This document shows positions 24,301 to 34,999 of a stretch of 64,000 bases of DNA, one piece after another (the stretch's first letter is position 1; the number at the start of each line of letters is the position of its first letter). The position numbers and the translations under genes were made by a program. Source of the DNA: Flaveria trinervia (lineage: Eukaryota > Streptophyta > Magnoliopsida > Asterales > Asteraceae); assembly GCA_025506515.1 (NCBI GenBank), contig CM046444.1:120576930-120640929 (forward strand). Direction: 5' to 3'. The notes beneath the pieces were generated by a model that was not told the DNA's origin, made no database searches, and saw only the letters and a list, made by a program, of their open reading frames with translations.

Positions 24301-24534
24301 TGTAACACCCGGCCCCTCGCATCAACAATATTGTCCGCTTTGCCCACGAAGAGCTCACGGATTTGCTTTTGGTTGCCCGGGTGAAAACTTCCCAGGGAGG
24401 TCACCCATCCCTGGATTGCTCACACCTGAGCACGCTTAACTGTGGAGTTCTCCTCTCATCCACAGCCAATACGCCCAAAACGCGTTGTTGATGTTAAAGG
24501 CCAGACATTCCTTATGAACCAGGAATCTCTCCTG
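24301..24534 (-). repeat. 5S rRNA-like (Cassandra-type) LTR, 3' portion
   Basis: On the minus strand the segment ends GGGCCGGGTGTTACA, three bases before the primer-binding site, so it sits where the 5' LTR end must be. Within it (24451-24385, minus) is a recognisable 5S rRNA internal region: GAACTCCACAGTTAAGCGTG and GGATGGGTGACCTCC followed by TGGGAAGT. These cover the box A and box C promoter area of 5S genes. The flank GCAAAGCGGACAATATTG resembles Cassandra TRIM LTRs as I remember them. The 5' part of this LTR is missing, because at 24535 the sequence switches to receptor kinase 3' DNA. Confidence 0.75.
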
Positions 24535-24609
24535 TCCAAAAGGCCAAACATGTTAGAAGTTCTAAAGATGCTTGAAAAGATCAAACCAGATCACTTTGTA
24601 TCATCATAA
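24535..24609 (+). pseudogene. Duplicated 3' end of the receptor-like kinase
   Basis: Bases 24535-24609 repeat 15130-15204 exactly: the last 24 codons and stop of the kinase, beginning tccaaaaggcc inside exon 5. No upstream exons are present, so it is a dead fragment. Confidence 0.95.
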
Positions 24610-24945
24610 GTTCATATTCATCGTCCCAACTTGCAGCCTTTATCTTGAAGAATTTGCAAGCACAAAATGAGTCGATTCAAGAAGCCAAACCGTTAACGAT
24701 TGGAGGTAAAAGGCAGGAGAAAAACATGTTTGTGCATAAATTACATCAATAAGAGAAAATGTTACATTATATGATAAAGTCGTAGCTTCTTAGTGTTGGA
24801 TTAATCTTGTAATTACATAATAATTAAAAGGGTAGGAGATAATTATGTTAGGGGCTGTTTGACAATTTCTGAATAATTAAATGCTGAACTAATAAGAGGT
24901 CTGAATCTTTAAGTGCTGAATCATTAAGAGGTCTGGACCATTAAA
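24610..24945 (+). repeat. Duplicated 3' flank of the kinase gene plus MITE left part
   Basis: Second copy of 15205-15541, including the MITE beginning GGGGCTGTTTG and the TTAAA (24941-24945). By eye there are three differences: one T/C change and two one-base deletions. The divergence is similar to that between the two LTR copies. Confidence 0.95.
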
Positions 24946-27682
24946 GTCACACCCTCAAAATCCACTTGCGGAGTTTTACCGCGAGGCGTGTGAACAAACC
25001 AGGATCACAGTCAATAGTTACTCAGAACGACTCTAAATGCCATAATTTAAACATAATTAACCAAAATACCAACTTTAAACAATGCGGAACCGTTTTTGAA
25101 AACAACCCAAGTCAATAAAGTATAACTTATGGCAAAACAAGTGCCAACCCAGAAAGTAAACTATAATTGTTAAATGTCAACTTGTCTTGAAGCAAAGTGT
25201 CTTAAAATGCAGTAAACCATGCAGTGCTCCTATGGCAAGCAAGTTAAGGACCTGAGAAAAGCATACTAAAATGTCAACACATAGGTTGGTGAGTTCAAGA
25301 GTTTGAGTTCAATAAACATGTAAACAGTTGCGATAAATATAAGCAGTGTATGGTAATAGATAGCTAGTCTATTATCAGTAAATATTAATACATAGTGATT
25401 TTGCAATTGAAGCTGACTGTGATAGTTGTTGCCTCCTGTCACGACTTACCATGTCGTGACAATGATCAATAGGACAAATTGCACCCGGTTGACCTCGAGT
25501 CACACAGGTGGGGCTCGTCAGACCCAGTAGTACTACCCAAGTTTCCCCGCTATTAAATATTAACAATTCAAAAGTGTGAGGACTTTTCCCATGGTAAACA
25601 GCACTATATTAATAATATACACAACTTAAATAATAAAAGCATTCGTATAAATACCAGTATGCTATCTCCCCCAAAAGAGATTAAGTAAAGAGTGGGGCAT
25701 GAACTCACCTGATGTATGCAAAGGTACTTAGGGTTTATTTTGAGAAACGAGAGGATAGCCAACCTTCACAGGTTACCTAGATCATGTGAGTACATAAGTA
25801 CGTGTAAATAAAAGACATGTGAAACCCTAACCATACCAAAATCAAAGACTCAAGCTTCCAGACAAATAGACACGTTTGACCTAGTTGACCCGTTTGACCC
25901 GTTGGTGACATTATGAGTTATAATTCAAATAAAGCCAATGAGCACATACAACATACATGATTAACATTCAATTAGTATCATACATATGCTATATCAACCA
26001 GTGTATCACATAGATCATCATACAATCAAGTACTATACAAGTCATGCGAATCTAGAACATTAACATAACCACTAGCTACAATACAACTAACATGTCATAC
26101 AAGGTTCAACCATTCATCACATGCCATGTGAAGCCACTCACGACTTCACATCCTAAACCCTGCCAATCCTACTAAGTAGGGGCCTCAGATCCGCACGCGT
26201 GTATAATGATCATAACCAAATTCTTTAAGCATATGCATTGCATTCACAACATCACAACAATCAATTACCAGACCCAAGCATGATGTCCTACTACTACACA
26301 ACATCCAAACCATACATGATTACCAATTCCAATATCACCCATGATTATCCAAACATGCCATACAACTAATTTAACACGTTCTATCACACTAGAATCCATC
26401 CTTGAACATAATAGCAAGTTCCTATCATCCCAAACATGATCATAACATCATACTTCAACGTTTACACAAATAAAGTTTCCCTTTTGGGAAAGAATATCCT
26501 AAAATCTATCAAACATCCAAAATATACATGAATTCATCAATAATATACCAATTCAAGCTCATACTAATATCTAGACATGATCAACAACACTTAAACATCC
26601 AATCTAACAATCTTCATAAACAAAAGTTTCTACTTTTGGCAAGCTATGATCAACATCATCAAATTAAAGATTTCTAGCATTCATAACAACAATCTAGCAT
26701 CTAATTATCATCATGAACTCATCCATAACATCAATCCATCACTAGATCACTACTACATGCAAAATAAAGTTACTATTCTTAGTAACCTATGAACAATGCA
26801 TCAAAATCCCAACTTTCTTGCATAATCAACGTATTCTAACATTCATACAACCTAATAATCATCAAACATTCATCAAACAATCAACCATCATGCATAATCA
26901 CAACAATTTCGAATTAGGGTTTGTTTCATAACCGAAGTTCATGATCAATCTACTAAAAACATAGAATTCTTGCATAATCGACGTTAACTAACATGTATAC
27001 AATCTAACTAACATGTTAACATCATCAAACAACATCCAATTCGACCCAATAAGGATCAATTTCGAATCTAGGGTTCGGCCATAATGAAGAACATCACAAA
27101 ACACGAAAAATCTAACCTTTAAACTTGTAATTGCTTGAAATCGATGCTTCCTAAGTGTTGTATAACTTGTAATCGAACCAAAACCACACGAATTTGCTTG
27201 TTCAAGGCTGATTTTCGAAGATGGAGAGGAATAGGGTGAATGTCGCGGCCGAAGGGGGGTTGGCTAGGGTTTGGGTTTGTTTTAATTAATTTTAATTACC
27301 TAATTACCCCTTTAACCCTTGTAATTTGTATTTTATAAACTAATCTTTAAACTCTTCGTAAAGTGTTTTTAACTTCATAATATAAAGATATAAACTTATG
27401 AAAATCATTATATATCTTATCTTTATAAAAACACAAGACATACGAATAAATAGGCACGTTTCCGCGTTACGCGATAAATTCTTTAATTAACCTTTTATAA
27501 ATGTGTGAACACATAAACATAACCCAAAATTCACATAATCATTTAGATTCACAACAAATTAACATTATTCATTATCAATAGGTCACCAACGTTCAACGAC
27601 AACTAGTGTGTGCTCACGACACGTGTTTACAAGATTTACGGAACTAACGGAGCTTGGTAACGGAAATTTACCGGATGTCACA
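24946..27682 (-). repeat. 2.74-kb long terminal repeat, copy 2
   Basis: Near-identical to 15542-18284; I counted roughly twenty differences, about half of them one-base length changes in homopolymers. The first T of the terminal TG is missing (ttaaagtcacaccc). The right end GATGTCACA is followed by TTAAA (27683-27687), matching the TTAAA left of copy 1. Considered alone it has the layout of a solo LTR with target duplication. Confidence 0.9.
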
Positions 27683-27687
27683 TTAAA

Positions 27688-27937
27688 AGGTCTGGACCAT
27701 TAAGAGCTAGTATATAATTTAATTATTCAAAAACAAATGTCTGACCAATTTAAATAATATGTCTTAACTATTCAGCATTAGACATCTTAACCATTTAGAG
27801 GTAAATCTCTTAACTATTCAGATATGTGCTCACGAAACAAACAGTCTAAACCATTAAGTGTTGAACCATTCAGACATCTGAACCATTCAGACATCTGAAC
27901 CATTAAGAGGCGTATTAAGATGCTGCCAAACAACCCC
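27688..27937 (+). mobile_element. Tourist-like MITE, right part
   Basis: Continues the MITE interrupted at 15541. It is rich in the word ccattaag/ccattcagac, ends TGCCAAACAACCCC and is followed by TTA. Without the insertions the MITE would be about 345 bp. Confidence 0.75.
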
Positions 27938-28187
27938 TTAGTTAAGTAATCAATAATTATCATTTAGGAGTAAATAACATGTTAAGAAATTATGTTAAAA
28001 GGTGGCAATATAAACATATATTCACCTACTTAGATATTATATTTAAAACTAAGTACCCAATATTTATTAAGTAAAAATACAATAATCAATCTCACTACAA
28101 AACTACGGTGCAATTTTTAAATAAAAATATAAAAACAAATATGTGTACCTTACAGCCCAATTAAAAGAAAACAACCACAAAACCCAT

Positions 28188-28353
28188 TGGGCCTTAGGGT
28201 TTCCAAACACACCCTATAAAACACCACCACCACCATCATCACAACCCTCAAATTGCCTTTGAGAGAACCATGCGACCGCCGTACGGCAGCAATGTCGCCT
28301 GAGTTCCGTTGCCGGCAGACAACAACCACCACATCTCGATCTCCACCGTCGAA
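28188..28353 (+). promoter_or_regulatory. Orphan housekeeping-type promoter and first exon
   Basis: A site II-like TGGGCC (28188-28193) abuts a telo-box ttagggttt (28194-28202). A TATA box ctataaaa follows at 28214-28221, then a C/A-rich leader and a GC-rich segment with ATGs at 28270 and 28292. A good splice donor GAA/GTAAGA lies at 28353/28354. This set is typical of ribosomal protein and snoRNA host genes. I find no downstream exon that fits, so the gene is either not recognisable to me, non-coding or truncated. Confidence 0.45.
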
Positions 28354-29222
28354 GTAAGAATTTCAACTTGCTTTTGCACCGATCGAGGGTTCACATTATA
28401 ATAATCCCCCAATTGTGTTTGATTTTGGTGTTTTGGTGTTTGATTTTGTTGAAATTGATGGCCGATCCAATGGGATTTCGTGATTATTGTTTAATCGGGG
28501 TCTCAATTTCACCCGGCCGATAGCAATTTCTGGTTATAGGATGGGGGCAGCCTCAAGGGTTTGCACGTTCTCTAGGGTTTTCGTCGTGTTTAATTCCAGG
28601 GAACTGCCTCATATGTAACATACAGATCTTTGATTGTTGTTTTTTTATTCTTGATTTTGAAATGTGATGGATTGTTCTACTGAGCTTTGCAAAATCATTT
28701 GAATTGGGATTTTGAGATTTGAGCCCTAGTTTTGAAAGTCGTTTTATTTTTTTTGGTTTCAGATCAAGTTTCTAGACTTGTACGGTGTAAATTAGTTTTT
28801 AGGATTTACGTTAAATGGGTGTTTTGAGTTCATGTTTGGGTAAACTTATATTATAAGTTAATTATGATTTTTTGAAAGAGTGAAAAGATAAAAATAACTT
28901 TTCAAAATTCATCATAAATTAAACTTTGTGATTTTTGAAAGGGTATTTGTGTCAATTTAATGCCTTCAAAAATACACTTGAATGTTCATTTAAAAAAAGA
29001 ATGTGATGTGTTACATAATTATCGATTAATAAACGGGTTTATCTAGTTAAATTTCAAATAACGTCATTAATTTCTGAGAATTGTTTTGTTGAAGTTGGAC
29101 TTTTGACTTGAAAATTATACAACACTGGTCTTCTTGTTTTAATATTTATATATATACTAAAAACGTTTTTTATTATATATTACTTTTTTATGTGTTTATC
29201 ATTATTTTTTCTTTTATACATT
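28354..29222. other. AT-rich DNA downstream of the orphan promoter
   Basis: The first 450 bases read like a long plant first intron (T-rich, with gtttgattttg words). Beyond about 28830 it is plain AT-rich DNA with no coding signal. Confidence 0.4.
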
Positions 29223-29450
29223 CACAATCACTTTTAAAAAATTATTAAGTTGAATGGTGTAACCTCAATATGAGGAATTATAGTAATATATTCATAAATT
29301 TTTGTTATAATTTACTCACAATCACTTATAACTATTATGCTTACAATCACTTTTAAAAAAAATTATTAAGTTGAACTGTTACCTCAATACGAGGAATTAT
29401 ATTTATAAATTTTTGTTTTAATTTACTCACAATTATTTATAACTATATAC
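29223..29450. repeat. 118-bp tandem duplication
   Basis: A unit with caatcacttttaaaa, attattaagttgaa, cctcaat..gaggaattat and aatttactcacaat occurs at about 29223 and 29341. The copies differ by several small indels. Confidence 0.8.
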
Positions 29451-29919
29451 TTATAATACGAAGGATTGTTAGCCAAAGACCTTAATTTTTTATTTGATAT
29501 GTTATAATTGCAGTATTTGAATCTCATTTTAATTATTTGATTGTAGGTCATCCACTAGCTTTAATTTACTCATAGTTATTCATAACCATACTCGTACATG
29601 TGCGGAATCAATGAATGTCGTTTTGAATCATCAAAGGTCTTGAACCTTAGACTATTATTAAATATAAACTCATCTTACGTAAAAAAATTGTATCATATGT
29701 AGGATGTGAATCTCATTTTAATCATTTGAACTAATGTTCATTGTTAGAACATCTAACTATACATCATAGAAACTATTATAGTCAATTACCCATAAGAACA
29801 TAATTGGTATAAATAATAATTACTGTGAACAAGATATGGAGTTATGGCTGAGTTTGTGTCTAGGACTTTATACCCATTGCCATCCTGGATCTGAAAAGGA
29901 AATTTGAATTTAGAAAGCT

Positions 29920-29985
29920 CAAATTTAAATTTAGAGACACTAAAGAATTACAAAATTTAAATTTAGAGACAATAAAGAATTACAC
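29920..29985. repeat. Short two-copy tandem repeat
   Basis: The unit aaatttaaatttagagaca followed by taaagaattaca occurs twice in succession. Confidence 0.75.
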
Positions 29986-30137
29986 GGATGACAGAATTAC
30001 ATAAAGATTGAATTGAACATAATAATATGACCAAGCACAATCTTAAGATGTTGATGTTCTCCACTTATAGATGTTCATGGTTGAATAAGAGTAATCTTTT
30101 TATATTCATGATCAATGTTACAAATTCACTGTAATAA

Positions 30138-30217
30138 CACCATAAATTTAGACCACCATTCAAACACCATAAATTTTTACCACCATTCAAACACCATAAA
30201 TTTAGACCACCATTCAG
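30138..30217. repeat. Three-copy 27-29-bp minisatellite
   Basis: Three units of caccataaatttagaccacc followed by attcaaa, the middle one with a small variation. It lies just past the 3' end of the L18a-like gene. Confidence 0.8.
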
Positions 30218-30321
30218 TTGAATCGAATTGATTTCATTTGTGCATCGATCCACTTCATAGTTGTGTATAACTCCCCTGGCTTGCTGACACGAACCACCTT
30301 TACTCTAGTCCAGATCGGGTC

Positions 30322-31978
30322 CTAGTCCCAGTCCCAGTCCCAGTCATTATTTGTAACACCGAAAATCACAGCAATTGTTCCAACAATAGCCTGCAACATT
30401 ACATAAGTATTATAAATACATATTCAATCTTGCATATAAATATAGCCATTTTGTAACATGGCCACACGATGTGTAATACATAACTAAAACATAATGTAAA
30501 GTGATGATGAAATGTGGTGGGAGAGAAAAAGATCACATAATCACCTTTTGTATCATATATATAGTTATGGCTGCAGGTACTTATGTGATTCTTGCAATTG
30601 TCTACTTGAATGTTCATATTTCTAACAAACATTGAATTTAACAATGATATGAGAAGTGGGAATATCTTACAGCAATTAAGCAGGCGATATATCCAGGTTT
30701 CTCGCGGTGATCATATCTGGCACATACTAGAATGAATGCTCCAACATACCAAGGTATAGCAGCCAGAAAGAAACCAATTATGAACCTTTAAAAACATTTT
30801 AGCCAAGATGAGATCGAATTAGCACATCAATAGTCCTAATTACTTCCTAAACCATGATCAATGGTAGCTTAATCAACTCCAATTAGCATTCAAATTGTTT
30901 GAATTTGAATAAATAACAACTTACAAGAACCAGCCTACACCAATACCACAGCATGGAAGCCGCCTCTCTCTTACGGGTCTTCCTTCAGCAATTGCATAAC
31001 CTTGAAAACCATTGATCATATCAAATGCAACACCAATTCAAAATCCAACAAATCATAAAGATCTTGTTTAGGTGAACAATTAGGGCTATGATTATGCAAT
31101 ATTATCATCATCACTTCGTGTGTTCGTTACTAATAACCTTGGTTTGATTTCTAAAACCAAAAAGCTTTATCACACCCACAAATTACATATCTCTCATCTG
31201 TTTTACATATAACCTTTTATAATTTCTACATCCTTTAGGTTGAATTACATAGAAACCTCCTACGGACCCTAATCGTGATCAAATTTCACCCAGAACCACG
31301 AGGCAAGCCTTCAACACCATGATGCATTTTCCTCGGCGCCTGGTGCTTTAGGCACGCGTAATATCAAGTTTCCATTAGCCGCTAAAAGCTACCCCTGCAC
31401 TTCTTAAACTCATTTACTACCCATCAGCATCATGGTTTTGTACCAGAAATTGATTATCCATTTCACACACACACAATATCATATTGATTCATGATCCAAT
31501 ATCTATTGAAAGTGATCTCACAAAGTTATCATACAGTGATTTAGAGATGCAGACAGCAAACTCCATAGACCTCATAACAGTATATATCCATCTATATACA
31601 TTAAATTGAATACAAAAACCAACATTTTGCACTAATCGGCACAATAAATGCAACCAATCACCTTACTACTCATCCACATTAGCATCACAAGCTAATCTCA
31701 TCAAACGAAACTACTTCAAAACAGATCAATTCAAAATCAACAACAACCTAAATAAACAAACGAACACCGATCACTACGATACCTGTAACGGCCTGATAAC
31801 CGTGAACGTAATGACTGAATGACGGACCACTGGCGGCGCCGGGAGGAAACCCGATGACCGGCGGCGGAGGCGGTGACGGATAGCTGTTTACGCCTTGAAA
31901 AGTGCCGTAATGATGAGGCGGTGGTTGCTGATCTTGACGGTGCTCATGGTGGTTGTAATCCTTTGATGATTCACTCAT
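30322..31978 (-). CDS. 60S ribosomal protein L18a-like membrane protein, four exons
   Basis: Despite the family name this is a small plant membrane protein, not a ribosome subunit. Exons on the minus strand are 31978-31783, 31000-30925, 30785-30671 and 30390-30322; all have GT-AG junctions and a continuous frame, giving 151 residues. The N-terminus is His/Gln/Pro-rich (MSESSKDYNHHEHRQ, GTFQGVNSYPSPPPPPVIGF). A conserved core follows: GYAIAEGRPVRERRLPCCGI (66-85), then GWFLFIIGFFLAAIPWYVGA (88-107), the loop YDHREKPGY and a second hydrophobic segment (123-141). The tail ends with a DWDWDWD acidic/aromatic repeat. The length is typical of the family. Biochemical function is not established; some members are reported as stress- or development-linked. 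Confidence 0.93.
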
Positions 31979-33213
31979 GATTGTGTTGCAGAAGTGGAGT
32001 TTGAAGTGATTTTAGGGTTCTAGTGGATGTTGATTTGGTGATTTTGTGTTGATTGTGAGAAATTGGATCAGCTGGTTGAAGATCGTATGATAACTTTACG
32101 AACACGAATATTATCGAATAGATAATTTCATCCAGCTTCCGCTAATCGGATGCTGACACGTGGGTGTAAACAACTCTATGTATCAGGGGCCAAATCACGT
32201 GTTCCTCACATAAAATAAGTAAATGAAAAATTAAGGTATCCATATATATTTTTTAGTAAATTAACATAAAAAGAATACTTAGAAAACTTTCTTTTGGCTA
32301 ATTAACATAGACAATACTTAAAAGACTATGTATTTGCGAGAGAATGGCATTGAAGTAACTTGTAACCTTTAGTTAATGATTTAAATTGTGAAAAACAATA
32401 TATTATATAAAATGCAGGGTTATGTTACGTAAATCATATAACGAAATAATCTAGTACATCTAAATATATTGTAGAATACATCTGTGTTATTGCGCAATTG
32501 CTTGCTTTTTTATTCTTTCTTCCATTAGATATATTTAGTAATATGTTAAAACGTTTATGTGGCTCTCATAGATCTTCATTTGAAAGTGAATATGTATTGA
32601 ACACATTCCATGTCTATGGCGTTGTGGTGAGACAACACAAGAATACGTGCTTTACAGCTTCTTAGTAGAAAATAAGATCAGATTTATTTTCTATCAACTA
32701 TATATCCATGATATCTTTATAAATCCACATCTGGTATTATATAAAAATATAAAACTTTAAGTGGGTTCGTACAGTAAAGTTTTTAGCTTTAATATTTTGA
32801 CCACTAGAATTTAATAATTTTTGCCTATAATTATTACGTGTTCTCTTTTAATTTAGTTATTACTACATGAGAATGAACCCGTTAGACTTACGAGTTGAAG
32901 GTGAAAAACATAGAAAGAATTCAGGTACTAACACATGTCTTGATACATTAGAGAATAATATAACACATCAATTTCGAAAAAAATATAATAATGATACGAC
33001 AATGAAAAATAACGTTTTTCTCTTGAATATCTTAAAACTTATAAAATGATATATAAATTTGGAAATATAATAAATGAAGCTAAATAAGTTCTATAGATAT
33101 ATATTTAAGAATTCAATCAACTGAATGGGCTAATTGTCACCCACAAACATTACATTACAATTAAGTTGATTTACAAAAAGATGCCTTAATATATATGGAC
33201 TACTACACCCTTA
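31979..33213. other. Intergenic: L18a-like promoter side and 3' side of the next gene
   Basis: About 120 bases left of 32100 look like the minus-strand leader of the L18a-like gene. The rest is AT-rich; the short frame at 32867-33049 has no features. Confidence 0.5.
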
Positions 33214-33674
33214 TCAGTTAATTTCTTGCCACAAAGCACCATAAACATGCTCCTTAATGTTATTTCCATAAGAAATTTGAGAATAATCTTTGACATCACC
33301 AAACTCCATAAAAATACTACTACCCATCCCATCATCATACCTTGGATGTACATATCATCCATCTCCATCCAATTATATTCGAGATCTTGTGATTTTATAA
33401 AATTTTGGTTGACGGGACACTGATAAGTACCTTCCCAATCAGTGTTCCATTCAACCTCTAAACTCATATCATGATCGTCAATCACAATTGGATTAATCTC
33501 AGCTTCTAAGGAGCGGATTACACTCGATAACCTCTCATCATCACACTCGTTTTCAACATGTGGTTCATCGAGTATTGACATCAAAAGATTGTCATCGATT
33601 TCTAGGGTTTCGATATTATCAAAAGTTTCTTGATCATTGATGGCTATCCACTTTTCTTGGATCAAAGATGCCAT
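33214..33674 (-). CDS. Acidic protein of unknown function, probable one-base frameshift
   Basis: I do not recognise the family. The ATG at 33674 (MASLIQEKWIAIND) is preferred over the one at 33719, because it sits about 100 bases past a good TATA box. The N-terminal part is acidic with leucine pairs (IETLEIDDNLLMSILDEPH, ERLSSVIRSLEAEINP). The middle has EVEWNTDWEGTYQCP. Near 33338-33345 the reading changes. The original frame runs into a low-complexity stretch (MMMGWVVVFLW), whereas the next frame gives YDDGMGSSIFMEFGDVKDYS and ends YGALWQEIN with a stop at 33214. The second reading matches the composition of the rest, so one base is probably missing. The product would be about 153 residues. 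Single exon; no membrane segment once corrected. It could be a nuclear regulator by composition, but nothing proves it. Confidence 0.6.
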
Positions 33675-33768
33675 CAAGCAAAGCAAAGTCTGAAATGAAT
33701 GAAGAAGAAAAGGAGACAAATGAGGTGAGAATATGATAGCACAAAGATGAAATGGAAAAGATGATGTG

Positions 33769-33776
33769 TTTATATA
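33769..33776 (-). promoter_or_regulatory. TATA box of the unknown acidic protein gene
   Basis: The minus strand reads TATATAAA within CCTATATAAACAC, about 95 bases upstream of the ATG at 33674. Confidence 0.7.
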
Positions 33777-34515
33777 GGCAAAATTCCCTCAAATAACAAA
33801 TCAATTTATTTTAGTGGGGCCTGATGTTATGATGGTACAATTATCTTTTGATCTACAACAAAGAGGTTGATGAGTAGGATGGACCTATCCCCAAATCGTA
33901 ATCACATTTTTTTAGTTTTATAATACCAAAATGTAATATTATTAATAAAAGTTAGAGTTATTAATTGTTTTTCTAATATTTAGGAACATTAGGAAGGAAT
34001 GGTACCCAATTTAAATGATGCAAGTGGAAAAAAGCCCCACAAAAAAGAGACAAATATGGAGCATTTAAGATTGTGTTAGATATGATAGAACCAAAAGTGG
34101 GATTGAGTTGGGAAATTATATCTCCTATGTTTTAATGGGTGACCCCACCCTCAACTAATCTTAATTCTTAACATCTTTGCTTTTTATCTATAAATGTAAC
34201 CAATTCTTACACACTTTATTAACATTGACTTTAAACTTTACTAATATTATAAATTTATTTTTCTCTAAAATTCTATAAATACCAAAACAAGAAAGATGTG
34301 GTAACAATAGGGATTTTTTATGGGTAAAACCTTTAGTTTTGCTATTTAGATTTTTATTACCTAGGTTAACCGTCTATAAACACTTATTATGGTCTGGATT
34401 AACACAAATACATTTCAAGTAATAAATCAAATTAGATTTTAAAAAAATTAGAATAAGTCAATTAATATATATACTTGATAAAGGAGACACACACTATACT
34501 GTTTATATAATATAA
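33777..34515. other. Upstream region of the unknown gene, AT-rich
   Basis: No coding signal is seen. It may contain distal promoter sequence for the gene starting at 33674. Confidence 0.5.
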
Positions 34516-34999
34516 CTAGCTTTAGTTAACCCGTGTATTACACGGGTTGAATAAATAAAATATTAATATAATAAATTTATTAATTATAAAATGATATTCT
34601 AAGATATGATATAAATAAATTACATATGAGAAATGAATATAAAGAATAAAACAGTGATCTTAATTTTTTTAAATTTTGTTTTTAATTTTATTTAAATAAA
34701 AAAAATTTTCTAAAACAAACCGTATAAAATTTCTTATTACAACTCCCAAATTTGATTATTTTTTGTTTTTAAAAATATGACTTATTAAAAGTATTAATTT
34801 ATTTAGAAATAAGCTTAATTAATAGATTTCTTTCTTAATTTATTAAATATTAAAAAGTATTAAAATAATATTATTAGTAATTTAGGTAATTATTTAATAG
34901 TAGAGAGAGGAGGGAAAATTTTAGTGAGAAGAATTATAATGCTGACATGTGGCAATCTCATTTACCCTTTTGTTAGAGTAAAAAGAAAAGATTTATAGA
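34516..34999 (-). mobile_element. Non-autonomous Helitron (cgtgtattacac family)
   Basis: On the minus strand it begins TCTATAAATC and ends with the perfect hairpin acccgtg-taata-cacgggt, then ttaactaaag and CTAG, followed by T. It is 484 bp and non-coding. It shares internal sequence with 1330-1900 and end motifs with 37495 and 56583. Confidence 0.8.

Larger units (their letters stand above)
15542..24534 (-). mobile_element. Chimeric Ty3/gypsy chromovirus (Tekay-like), minus strand
   Basis: In transcription order (minus strand): a 5S-type LTR end (24534-24301), primer-binding site (24297-24285), extra coiled-coil ORF (24161-23449), gag with intron (23192-21180), protease-RT-RNase H-integrase-chromodomain (to 18423), two polypurine/LTR boundaries (18435-18285) and the 2.74-kb LTR. 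The clade call rests on the C-terminal chromodomain, the initiator-Met primer site and domain order. The two ends do not match each other (TGTAACACCC against TGTCACACCC in plus-strand view), so this is not one simple insertion. Confidence 0.75.

Noticed and set aside
24385..24451. Genuine 5S rRNA gene
   Set aside because: Only the internal region matches. The 5' and 3' thirds of 5S are absent and it lies at an LTR end, so it is a transposon-borne derivative.
30138..30217. CRISPR-like regular repeat
   Set aside because: Three directly adjacent units without spacers in a plant genome; a plain minisatellite.
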